Shown here: positions 55,086-64,000 of the stretch, one piece after another
Layout of the letters: every line of letters starts with the position of its first letter
Numbering within the stretch: the stretch's first letter is position 1
NCBI GenBank assembly: GCA_029940475.1
Contig: JAPYUT010000011.1
Span: 5,103 to 69,102 of the forward strand
Source: Verrucomicrobiales bacterium
Lineage (GTDB): Bacteria; Verrucomicrobiota; Verrucomicrobiia; Verrucomicrobiales; DEV007
Reading direction: 5' to 3'
DNA length: 64,000 bases
Translations under genes and position numbers: made by a program
Notes under the pieces: model-generated
What the model was told of the DNA's origin: nothing
Databases searched by the model: none
Seen by the model: only the letters and a program-made list of their open reading frames with translations

Positions 55086-56513
55086 ATGCCTGAAACCATG
55101 CGTTCCATCCCGCCCGTTTTATGCACCCTGCTGACAACTGTCATGTTGTCCACCGGGCAGGCCGCCATCAAGAATGTCCTGTTTCTGATTTCCGATGATC
55201 TCAAGGCAAGTGTGTTGGGTTGTTACGGTGACCAGGTCGCAAAGACTCCCAATATCGACAAGCTCGCCAGGAACGCGATGGTCTTTGAGCGTGCCTACTG
55301 CCAGGGGATGGCCTGCGGGCCTTCCCGCACCTCCTTCATGCACAGTCGCTACCATGGGGCCCAGGGGAGAATGAACCTCGGCCAACACTTCAGGGAAAAC
55401 GGATTCTACAGCGCTCGCGTGGGGAAGATTTATCATATGCGGGTTCCCGGGGACATTATTGCCGGCACAGACGGGCTGGATATCGCCTCATCCTGGACTG
55501 AGAAATTCAATTCGCCGGGTCAGGAGGCCCATACGCCTGGCGACTACGCCTGCCTGAACCTGGATATCTTCACGCGGGAGCTCAAGGGGCGTCAGTCAAC
55601 GCGTATGCCGCACCGCATGTTCGTCTCCGTGAGTTACGAGGGCGACGGATCCGATCAGCCTGACCATAAAACCGCGCGCAAGACGATTGAGCTTCTCCGC
55701 AAACACAGGGACAAGCGCTTCTTCCTAGCTGCCGGGTTTGTCCGCCCGCACTACCCAATGGTTCAGCCGAGACAATATTTCGATCTCTATCCCTGGAAGA
55801 AGATGCTTCTGCCAAAGTCCGTGCCCAACGACCTTGACGACATGCCAAAACTCGCCATCACGCGCAGTCGCTCCGCACTCAATGGAATTGACAAGTTTCC
55901 CGACAACCAGAAGCGCATGTGGTCCGCCTATTACGCCTCAGTCACCTTCATGGATGAACAGGTCGGGCTCATCCTCGATGAACTTGATCGCCTGGGATTG
56001 CGCGATCAAACCGCCATCGTCTTTACCAGTGACCATGGTTACCACCTGGGCGAACACACCTTTTGGCAAAAGAGTAACCTGCATGAGGAAGTGACCCGCG
56101 TGCCCCTTATCGTCTCAATGCCCGGGGGCAGGGCCGGACGCAGCAAGTCCCTGGTAGAGCTGGTGGATATATTTCCCACCCTTTCCGCAGCAGCTGGGCT
56201 GAAAGCTCCCGGGGGACTACACGGAACCAGCCTGCTGCCCATCCTCAGTGACCCTGCCGCCAAGGTGAGGGACAGTGCCCTCTCCATCCATGGTAGCGGC
56301 GTCTCGATGCGCATCGCCAGGTGGACCTACACTCGTTATAAGGATGGCAGCGAGGAACTCTACGACATGGAGAAGGATCCCGGGCAGTTTGGCAATCTTG
56401 CGCTCAGCAAAAAAGATGAGCATGTGGCTTTACTCAAGAAAGTCCGCGTGCTTTTCAACAAGCGCCTCACGGCGGCGGGATTAAAGCCGGGAAAATTGCG
56501 CAATTCCCGCTGA
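55086..56513 (+). CDS. Secreted iduronate-2-sulfatase-like sulfatase
   Basis: This is an exported type I sulfatase of 475 residues. A signal peptide (IPPVLCTLLTTVMLSTGQA) precedes NVLFLISDDLKASVLGCYGD. The formylglycine site is Cys77 in CGPSRTSFMHSRY. GFVRPHYPMVQP and FTSDHGYHLGEHTFWQK are typical of the iduronate-2-sulfatase-like branch. The motif lacks the usual TG four residues after Arg (HS instead), which is a tolerated variation in that branch. It starts 25 bases after the mosaic gene. Sugar specificity is inferred only at the level of branch. ATG 55098 is an alternative start. Confidence 0.9.
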   Translation: MPETMRSIPPVLCTLLTTVMLSTGQAAIKNVLFLISDDLKASVLGCYGDQVAKTPNIDKLARNAMVFERAYCQGMACGPSRTSFMHSRYHGAQGRMNLGQHFRENGFYSARVGKIYHMRVPGDIIAGTDGLDIASSWTEKFNSPGQEAHTPGDYACLNLDIFTRELKGRQSTRMPHRMFVSVSYEGDGSDQPDHKTARKTIELLRKHRDKRFFLAAGFVRPHYPMVQPRQYFDLYPWKKMLLPKSVPNDLDDMPKLAITRSRSALNGIDKFPDNQKRMWSAYYASVTFMDEQVGLILDELDRLGLRDQTAIVFTSDHGYHLGEHTFWQKSNLHEEVTRVPLIVSMPGGRAGRSKSLVELVDIFPTLSAAAGLKAPGGLHGTSLLPILSDPAAKVRDSALSIHGSGVSMRIARWTYTRYKDGSEELYDMEKDPGQFGNLALSKKDEHVALLKKVRVLFNKRLTAAGLKPGKLRNSR

Positions 56514-56646
56514 ATGCCTCCTTTGCCCGTGCTTGGTTGTTATTCAGGGATGGGATGAAAGGACGTTCCACATGCCTATAGTTTAGCTTGTGCCGGTGTT
56601 TAGCGATTACGGCGAGGAAGAACCTAGACCATTGTCCCGCAATCCG

Positions 56647-56673
56647 TTAGATTACGTGAGATTGCAAATCTAA
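56647..56673. promoter_or_regulatory. 7-bp inverted repeat upstream of the second PSD1 unit
   Basis: TTAGATT (56647-56653) and AATCTAA (56667-56673) are perfect inverted copies with 13 bases between, 15 bases before the PSD1 start at 56689. It could be an operator or an RNA hairpin overlapping the translation start. No matching site was noticed at the other PSD1 operon. Confidence 0.3.
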
Positions 56674-56688
56674 TTGGCAGTATATTGT

Positions 56689-59124
56689 ATGAATATGTTT
56701 CCCCGCCGTAATCTTTTTTTCTGTGTCGTTGCGGCTATCGGAGGACTTCCCTCCGTAGTGTGTTCCGCTCCTAATCCTCAGGTTGATTTTGCAAGGGATG
56801 TCCTGCCAATTCTTTCCAACAAGTGCTTTGCCTGCCACGGGCCGGATACCAAGAAAAAATCGCAATTGCGTCTGGATTCTGCATCACCGGCGACTGCGGA
56901 TCGCGATGGTGTGCGCGCGATTGACCCGGAGAATCCGGCCAAAAGTGAAATTCTTATCCGGATTCATGACAAGGAGGATCCCATGCCGCCGGAGGATGCA
57001 GAGAAACAGCTCACGGACAAGGAGCGTGAGTTGCTAAGCAACTGGGTCCGGCAGGGCGGTAAATATGCCGACCACTGGGCATTCGTGCTCCCACGAAAAC
57101 AAGCCGGCAAGAAGGATGTTGATGCCTTTGTCGGTGCGCGACTGGCAGCAGAGGGTGTTGATTTTGCGCTTGAGACTGACCGGGCGACGCTGGCAAGGCG
57201 GGTGGCCCTGGTGCTGACCGGGTTACCTCCCGAGCCGGAACAACTCTCCAAGTTCCTTGCTGACAATGACCCTGAGGCGTACGGCAATTTAGTCGAGGAT
57301 TTGCTGGCGAATCCCAGGTATGCCGAACACCAGGCGCGTTATTGGCTGGATGCAGTGCGTTACGGTGATACGCACGGGTTGCACCTCGATAACCGGCGTG
57401 GTATTTATCCCTACAGGGACTGGGTGGTGAAGGCCTTTAATGACAACCTGCCACTGGATGATTTCATCACCTGGCAACTTGCCGGTGACTTGTTGCCGGA
57501 GCCGACACTGGAACAACGGGTGGCAACAGGGTTTGTGCGGATGAATCCATCGACAGCTGAGGGTGGTGCGATTCCTGATGAGTTCCAGGCGAAGAATACA
57601 TTTGATCGCACGGAGACATTGGGAACCGTGTTGTTGGGAATGACACTTACCTGTGCCCGTTGTCACACTCACAAGTATGACCAGATCAAGCAGGTCGAAT
57701 ATTACCGTTTGTATGCATTTTTCAACAATACCGCGGAAGGATCAATGGACGGTAACAAATATGAATATGCGCCGGTGATGAAGGCACCCGCCGATGGGGG
57801 TCAATGGCGCGAGTGGCAGGCACTTAAGAGCGAGGGGGATACAATTGTTGCCGAGGCTGAAGACAGCTTGAAGAAGAACAGGGAGGAGCAATCTCCTGCG
57901 GCAAAGAAGTGGCAGGAAGCAGGTGCAAAAGACCGGTTGAGGATGATCACTGACCCGAACGGTCCCTGGAAGCAAACCGTTTTGTCCAAGCGGGCGACTG
58001 ATCTGGCTGCGCGGGTTTCCGCGGCGGAGAAGAAATTCACAACCACCTTGGTTGCCCAGGACCGAAAGACGCCACGGGTTACCAAGATGCTTCGCCGTGG
58101 TGAATACAACCTGGGCTTTGGGGATTCCCTCAAGCCTGATGTGCCGGAGATCATGAACAGATTTCCCGAGGGTGCGCCGCGTAACCGTCTTGGCCTTGCG
58201 CAATGGCTGACTGCGCGTGATCAACCATTGGTTTCACGCGTTCTGGTCAATCGCGTCTGGCAGCGGGTATTCGGGCATGGCCTGGTGCGCACCCCGGAGG
58301 ATTTTGGAGTGCGGGGAGAGCAACCGACGCATCCTGGCTTACTTGACTGGCTTGCCGTGGAATTGCAGGACAGCGGATGGGATCTCAAGCATCTATTGCG
58401 CTTAATGGTACACAGCAGGACTTTCAGGCAGGATTCCAAATGGCGGGGCGGGCTGAATGATCCGGAGAACCGCCTGCTTGCGCGCGGCCAGAATTATCGC
58501 ATGGATGCCGAGATGCTGCGTGATGTTGCCCTTTGGGCCAGTGGGCTGCTTGTTGCAACCCAGGGAGGTGAAGGAGCGAAGCCCTACCAGCCGAAGGGCA
58601 TGTGGGCGGCATTGATGCACCCGGGAAGCAACACCAAGAATTATGTGCCTGACAAGGGTGATCGCCTCTACCGGAGAAGTCTCTACACCTACTGGAAGAG
58701 GACCAGTCCGCATCCCATGATGACGCTTTTTGATGCCCCTGCCCGTGAGTCGAGTTGCGTGAAGCGCTCGCGCAGCAATACCGCCCTGCAGTCCCTTGGA
58801 TTGCTTAATGAAACCCAACGCATTGAGATGTCACGCAAACTGGCGGAACGTTTGCTGAGCCTGGGGGGAGATGACAAGCATCGAGTTGATTATCTATTCG
58901 GCTTGTTGGCCTGCCGCAAGCCAACCGACGCTGAACGAAGTGCCTGCATGGTGCTGCTGCAGAAGATGAATGTGCGCTATGATGGTTCCGAGGAAGATGC
59001 GCTTGCCCTGCTCGCTTCCGGAGCGGCTTCGCGTGATGAGGCACATTCTCCCAAGAGGCTTGCCGTCTGGACCCAGTTGGCTGCCACTGTCCTGGCAAGT
59101 GATGTCGCGATATTGATTTATTAA
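56689..59124 (+). CDS. PSD1 protein: PSCyt1-DUF1549-DUF1553 without a binding insert
   Basis: This is an exported protein of 811 residues. PSCyt1 has CFACH at 46-50. DUF1549 includes LVLTGLPPEPEQLSKFLADN and the second motif CARCHTHK starting at residue 322. The stretch between DUF1549 and DUF1553 is only a charged helical segment (about 380-455), unlike the beta modules of the two other complete PSD1 proteins. DUF1553 shows RVLVNRVWQRVFGHGLVRTP and CVKRSRSNTALQSLGLLNET. It is the first gene of PSD1-DUF1501-sulfatase on the plus strand. ATG 56695 is an alternative start. Confidence 0.92.
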   Translation: MNMFPRRNLFFCVVAAIGGLPSVVCSAPNPQVDFARDVLPILSNKCFACHGPDTKKKSQLRLDSASPATADRDGVRAIDPENPAKSEILIRIHDKEDPMPPEDAEKQLTDKERELLSNWVRQGGKYADHWAFVLPRKQAGKKDVDAFVGARLAAEGVDFALETDRATLARRVALVLTGLPPEPEQLSKFLADNDPEAYGNLVEDLLANPRYAEHQARYWLDAVRYGDTHGLHLDNRRGIYPYRDWVVKAFNDNLPLDDFITWQLAGDLLPEPTLEQRVATGFVRMNPSTAEGGAIPDEFQAKNTFDRTETLGTVLLGMTLTCARCHTHKYDQIKQVEYYRLYAFFNNTAEGSMDGNKYEYAPVMKAPADGGQWREWQALKSEGDTIVAEAEDSLKKNREEQSPAAKKWQEAGAKDRLRMITDPNGPWKQTVLSKRATDLAARVSAAEKKFTTTLVAQDRKTPRVTKMLRRGEYNLGFGDSLKPDVPEIMNRFPEGAPRNRLGLAQWLTARDQPLVSRVLVNRVWQRVFGHGLVRTPEDFGVRGEQPTHPGLLDWLAVELQDSGWDLKHLLRLMVHSRTFRQDSKWRGGLNDPENRLLARGQNYRMDAEMLRDVALWASGLLVATQGGEGAKPYQPKGMWAALMHPGSNTKNYVPDKGDRLYRRSLYTYWKRTSPHPMMTLFDAPARESSCVKRSRSNTALQSLGLLNETQRIEMSRKLAERLLSLGGDDKHRVDYLFGLLACRKPTDAERSACMVLLQKMNVRYDGSEEDALALLASGAASRDEAHSPKRLAVWTQLAATVLASDVAILIY

Positions 59125-59151
59125 TTAGCTAAGGTCTTCCCCGTATTTTAC

Positions 59152-60669
59152 ATGGCAATGAATCAGCAAGAAACATTTCGCGAATTCGATCTTAACCTGA
59201 CCCGTCGTCAATTATTCGGTCGTTCAGCGCTTGGTCTTGGCACTGCCGCCATGAGTCAAATCCTGGGCTCCGGTGTCCTTGGAAAAGGAGCGGGTGAACT
59301 CGCCCCTCATGGTGGCCTGCATCATGCGCCGAAGGCCAAGAGGGTAATCTACCTGTTCATGAGCGGTGGCCCAAGTCATCATGACCTCTGGGACTATAAG
59401 CCGAAAATGCGGGAAATGTTCGGTCAGGACCTGCCTGAACACATTCGTGACGGGCAACGGATTACCGGCATGACCGCAGGGCAAAAGACACTCCCTGTTT
59501 GCCCGAGCAAATACGAGTTCACAAAGCATGAGAACAATGAGCGTGGTGTCTGGATCAGTGAGTTGTTGCCCCATACTGCCACCGTGGCCAAGGAACTCTG
59601 CGTGGTGCATTCCACCTTTACTGATGCCATCAACCATGATCCTGCGATCACTTATATCCAGACCGGCAGTCAGATCCCGGGCAGGCCGAGCCTGGGGGCA
59701 TGGCTAAGTTACGGGCTGGGCAGCATGAATGAGAACCTGCCAGGATACGTCGTGATGCATGCGCACACGAAGCACCCGGAGCAGAGCCTTTTCGGCCGAT
59801 TGTGGGGCAGTGGGTTCATGCCTTCCGAGCACCAGGGAACACTCATGCGCAGCCAGGGGGATTCTGTCCTTTACCTGAGCAACCCGGCAGGTGTCAGCCG
59901 CGAGGATCGCCGTGCCCAGCTTGATGCCCTCTCGGCGATCAACCAGGCGCAGCATGCCCGCTTTGCCGACCCGGAAATTCTATCGCGGATTAAACAGCAC
60001 GAACTGGCCTATCGAATGCAGGCTTCAGTGCCTGAGTTGATGGATCTCTCGCAGGAGGATGACAAGACCTTTGAACTTTATGGTGAGGAGGCACGCAAGC
60101 CCGGGTCATTTTCTGCCTGTTGCCTGAATGCCCGGCGACTGGCCGAGCGCGGTGTGCGCAATATCCAGATTTTCCATCGCGGTTGGGACGCTCACGGCAA
60201 TCTGGTTGGCGAGCACGGCAATCAGTGCAAGGACATCGACCAGGGTTCGGCGGCACTTATCAAGGACTTGAAGAGGCTTGGGATGCTGGATGAAACACTC
60301 GTTGTATGGGGAGGGGAATTTGGCCGCACGGCATATTGCCAGGGCCGCCTGGGCAAGGACAACTACGGGCGCGATCATCATCCGCGCTGTTTTACTGTCT
60401 GGATGGCCGGCGGCGGTATCAAGCCGGGTATCACCTACGGCCAAACCGATGATTATGGCTACAATATCGCCCATCCTGACGGCACCCCCATGCGACCGAA
60501 GCCGAGTCGGGACAAGTGGACACCGGGAACGATGCATATTCATGATCTCAATGCCACGATCCTGCATCTTCTGGGCATTAATCACCGCAAGCTGACGTAT
60601 CGTTACCAGGGGCGTGATTTTCGCCTGACTGATATTCACGGGCACGTGATGACGGACCTGCTTGCCTAG
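59152..60669 (+). CDS. DUF1501 protein of the second unit
   Basis: This is a 505-residue exported DUF1501 protein. The N-terminus has a clear Tat signal (TRRQLFGRSALGLGTAAMSQ). Motifs present are VIYLFMSGGPSHHDLWDYKP, NHDPAITYIQTG and WGGEFGRTAYCQG, then GRDHHPRCFTVWMAGGGIKP and HIHDLNATILHLLGINHRKL. An extra segment of about 20 residues (PDGTPMRPKPSRDKWTPG) interrupts the C-terminal part compared with the other DUF1501 proteins here. It starts 27 bases after its PSD1 partner and is followed after 46 bases by a sulfatase. Confidence 0.92.
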   Translation: MAMNQQETFREFDLNLTRRQLFGRSALGLGTAAMSQILGSGVLGKGAGELAPHGGLHHAPKAKRVIYLFMSGGPSHHDLWDYKPKMREMFGQDLPEHIRDGQRITGMTAGQKTLPVCPSKYEFTKHENNERGVWISELLPHTATVAKELCVVHSTFTDAINHDPAITYIQTGSQIPGRPSLGAWLSYGLGSMNENLPGYVVMHAHTKHPEQSLFGRLWGSGFMPSEHQGTLMRSQGDSVLYLSNPAGVSREDRRAQLDALSAINQAQHARFADPEILSRIKQHELAYRMQASVPELMDLSQEDDKTFELYGEEARKPGSFSACCLNARRLAERGVRNIQIFHRGWDAHGNLVGEHGNQCKDIDQGSAALIKDLKRLGMLDETLVVWGGEFGRTAYCQGRLGKDNYGRDHHPRCFTVWMAGGGIKPGITYGQTDDYGYNIAHPDGTPMRPKPSRDKWTPGTMHIHDLNATILHLLGINHRKLTYRYQGRDFRLTDIHGHVMTDLLA

Positions 60670-60715
60670 CGATTGGCATCCAATCTGCCGTGTTAGATTG
60701 CTGCATTTAATTTCC

Positions 60716-62188
60716 ATGAAGAAGACAGTTGGTATTCTTGCTATTGTTCTCTGTGCCGCCGGTTCTGTCCTTGCAGTCGACCGGCCGAATATCCTCTTCT
60801 GCATTGCGGATGACTGGGGATGGCCTCATGCCGGGGCATACAAGAATGACGAGGTGATCAGGACACCGGCATTTGATCGTGTTGCCGGTGAGGGGGTGCT
60901 CTTCCACCATGCCTACATATCGTCGCCTTCCTGCACGCCATCACGCAATGCGATCCTGACCGGGCAGTGGCACTGGCGGCTTGGTCCTGGAGCAAACCTT
61001 CACAGCACCCTGAGGGAGGACCTGGAGGTCTATCCTCACCTGTTGCGGGATGCCGGCTATCATGTGGGATCCTGGCGCAAGTCCTGGGGACCGGGACGGC
61101 TCACCGGGAAGTGGAAAGCCAACCCGCCTGCAGGTAAGGTTTACAGGAAGGGTTTTGCGCAATTTCTTGCCAATCGCCCGGAGGGAAAGCCGTTTTGCTT
61201 CTGGCTGGGGGCCAGTGATCCTCACCGGGGCTACAAACTGCACAGCGGGCGGGATTCGGGAATGGCTCTCTCAAAAATTAAATTGTTCGCGCATTTCCCT
61301 GACAGTGAAGCGGTGCGTGGTGATGTTGCCGATTATTACTATGAGGTGCAGCGCTTTGATTCGGATGTTGCCAGGGCCCTTGCCCTGCTGGAGCAGAAGG
61401 GTGATCTTGACAATACAATCGTTGTGGTCACCGGCGATCACGGCATGCCTTTTCCGCGTTGTAAGTCCAATGTTTATGATTCCGGTTCCCGTGTCCCGAT
61501 GGCATTGCGCTGGGGAGCGAAGGTCAAGAGAGGCCAGGTGTTCAACGGTTTCGTCAGCACCACTGACCTGGCTCCCACTTTTCTCGAGGCTGCCGGGGTT
61601 AAGGTCCCGAAGGCCATGACCGGGCGCAGTTTATTGCCTGCGCTGGTTGGAGGCGGCGATTCCGCATTGCGCTCACACATTCTTTTCGGCAAGGAACGTC
61701 ATGTGCCCTCACAGGAAGCCCCGAATATGGGAGGCTACCCAACGCGGGCGATCCGGACACGCGATTTCCTTTATATCCGCAACTACGAACCGGATCGATG
61801 GTCAAACGGAACACCCAACTGGAAGAATGCCGCACTGCCTGGCGCCTGGTTTGCTGATACCGACAACGGGCCCACCAAGACTTATATTATCGATCATAAA
61901 AACCGGGATGAAGCTCATCGCCACGCTTATGAACTGTGTTTTGGCAAACGTCCCGCCGAGGAGCTTTACGATCTCCACAAGGATCCCGCTCAGTTGATCA
62001 ACGTTGCCGCTGACAAAGCCTACAACACGACCCTGGCATCACTGGCCGAGCAGTTAACTGCTGAGCTTACTGCCAGCGGAGATCCGCGCCACAGCACGGG
62101 GAAGGAGTTTGATTTTGATGCTGTTCCCTACCTTGGCGGGGCACCAAAGCACCCGGATTTTGGGCGCGGGAAACCCGCGAAGAAGTAG
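60716..62188 (+). CDS. Secreted Cys-type sulfatase of the second unit
   Basis: This is an exported type I sulfatase of 490 residues. A signal peptide (TVGILAIVLCAAGSVLA) precedes NILFCIADDWGWPHAGAY. The formylglycine site is Cys73 in CTPSRNAILTG. WLGASDPHRGYK and VTGDHGMPFPRCKSNVYDSG complete the active site. The C-terminal region resembles heparan-N-sulfatase-like enzymes, but the substrate is not certain. The start at 60716 is chosen for the signal peptide; the frame is open to 60662, overlapping the DUF1501 end. It probably shares the PSD1-DUF1501 transcript. Confidence 0.92.
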   Translation: MKKTVGILAIVLCAAGSVLAVDRPNILFCIADDWGWPHAGAYKNDEVIRTPAFDRVAGEGVLFHHAYISSPSCTPSRNAILTGQWHWRLGPGANLHSTLREDLEVYPHLLRDAGYHVGSWRKSWGPGRLTGKWKANPPAGKVYRKGFAQFLANRPEGKPFCFWLGASDPHRGYKLHSGRDSGMALSKIKLFAHFPDSEAVRGDVADYYYEVQRFDSDVARALALLEQKGDLDNTIVVVTGDHGMPFPRCKSNVYDSGSRVPMALRWGAKVKRGQVFNGFVSTTDLAPTFLEAAGVKVPKAMTGRSLLPALVGGGDSALRSHILFGKERHVPSQEAPNMGGYPTRAIRTRDFLYIRNYEPDRWSNGTPNWKNAALPGAWFADTDNGPTKTYIIDHKNRDEAHRHAYELCFGKRPAEELYDLHKDPAQLINVAADKAYNTTLASLAEQLTAELTASGDPRHSTGKEFDFDAVPYLGGAPKHPDFGRGKPAKK

Positions 62189-62250
62189 TTCTTCAAGGTA
62201 AGGCTACCTTTTTCCGGAGGCCGGGAGGAACAATGCCGAAAGGGCGGAAG

Positions 62251-63642
<1,392 letters not shown>

Positions 63643-63661
63643 GACAGTTGGGAGTTGATGA

Positions 63662-64000
63662 TTAGTTGAGATACCTGAACTCGGCTGAGATGAGCAGCGA
63701 CTGGCAGAAGGTGGCAAAGGCGAGAGAACGAATTTCATTGCGGTTCCGGCTGTCGGCTCCGGCAGTAATCTGAAAGCGCTGCAGGAAGGCCAGAGATGCT
63801 TCTACCTCTTCCTTGTTGGCCGGGCGCCCGTAACAGAGCAGGAAGGCTTTGGAGAACTGTTCGCGCGGGGTGTCTGCCTCGGAAAGTAAACGTTTCGCCA
63901 TAGCCTCCGCCTGCTGGAGCACAAAGGGGTTGTTCATCAGGTAAAGTGCCTGGTCGGGAACGTTGGTCTGTTCGCGCTTACCGGTGACAAGGTTCGGGTC
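63662..64000 (-). CDS. PSD1 (DUF1553) protein, C-terminal end only, cut by the window
   Basis: The last 112 residues of a DUF1553 protein are visible, and the frame is open to the right edge. REQTNVPDQALYLMNNPFVL is the conserved C-terminal DUF1553 motif equivalent to TPLQALALLNGP in the other copies. AFLLCYGRPANKEEVE and FCQSLLISAEFRYLN follow. It reads into the DUF1501 gene at 63642 and makes the fourth PSD1-DUF1501 pair in this window. Confidence 0.9.
   Translation of the reverse strand, partial: DPNLVTGKREQTNVPDQALYLMNNPFVLQQAEAMAKRLLSEADTPREQFSKAFLLCYGRPANKEEVEASLAFLQRFQITAGADSRNRNEIRSLAFATFCQSLLISAEFRYLN

Overview
The window is a compact chromosomal segment that most likely comes from a Verrucomicrobiota bacterium, possibly near the Opitutae; a planctomycete is the main alternative. 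This rests on established lineage knowledge. It carries four PSCyt1/DUF1549/DUF1553 ("PSD1") plus DUF1501 gene pairs, several secreted sulfatases, a CotH protein with lamin-tail domains, a 3-keto-disaccharide hydrolase (DUF1080) protein and a membrane-anchored cyclase-like repeat protein. I saw no tRNA, rRNA operon, transposase, prophage gene or CRISPR array. The only gene-free stretch over 300 bases (10970-11609) holds the RNase P RNA with its promoter and terminator.

Bases 1-31400 are mostly core functions. First come the end of an ATP synthase operon (atpG partial, atpD, atpC), a TraB/GumN protein, a zinc-ribbon membrane protein, a secreted rhodanese, the 1305-residue CotH/lamin-tail protein, a peroxiredoxin and a nitroreductase. 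Next are the RNase P RNA, FabV enoyl reductase, a 48-residue diacylglycerol-kinase remnant overlapping a GlcD-type FAD oxidase, a secreted endonuclease/exonuclease/phosphatase-fold protein, and an ammonium transporter behind a convincing sigma-54 promoter. A SMUG1-type uracil-DNA glycosylase, a Met/His-rich metal-related outer-membrane protein with a small Cys-pair partner, a molybdenum-carrier-like protein, a lipase-like hydrolase, an ArsM-like methyltransferase, an M3 oligopeptidase, gluconokinase, an ABC-2 exporter pair, AlaS and an O6-methylguanine-DNA methyltransferase follow.

Bases 31400-64000 are dominated by secreted proteins. A DUF1080 protein, a methyltransferase-fold protein and a beta-helix protein lead into four sulfatases, each with a Cys-type formylglycine motif, interleaved with PSD1/DUF1501 pairs. 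One minus-strand operon (45166-36519) holds two complete pairs in tandem, with start/stop overlaps or tiny gaps. A second set (56689-62188, plus strand) is PSD1, DUF1501, sulfatase. A third pair begins beyond the right edge (64000-62251, minus strand). The PSD1 paralogues carry two CxxCH haem-type motifs each but differ in the module inserted between DUF1549 and DUF1553. No sulfatase-activating enzyme, glycoside hydrolase or SusC/D-type importer is visible nearby.

Between these sets sits a two-gene unit (47519-55060). It encodes an exported 1068-residue TPR protein and a 1440-residue mosaic membrane protein with TPR-like, PD40-propeller, low-complexity and prenyltransferase/squalene-cyclase-like alpha-barrel regions. 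The mosaic gene contains a perfect 129-bp direct repeat. This pair is my best candidate for an undescribed envelope system.

Most start codons lack a recognisable Shine-Dalgarno sequence; fabV is a clear exception.
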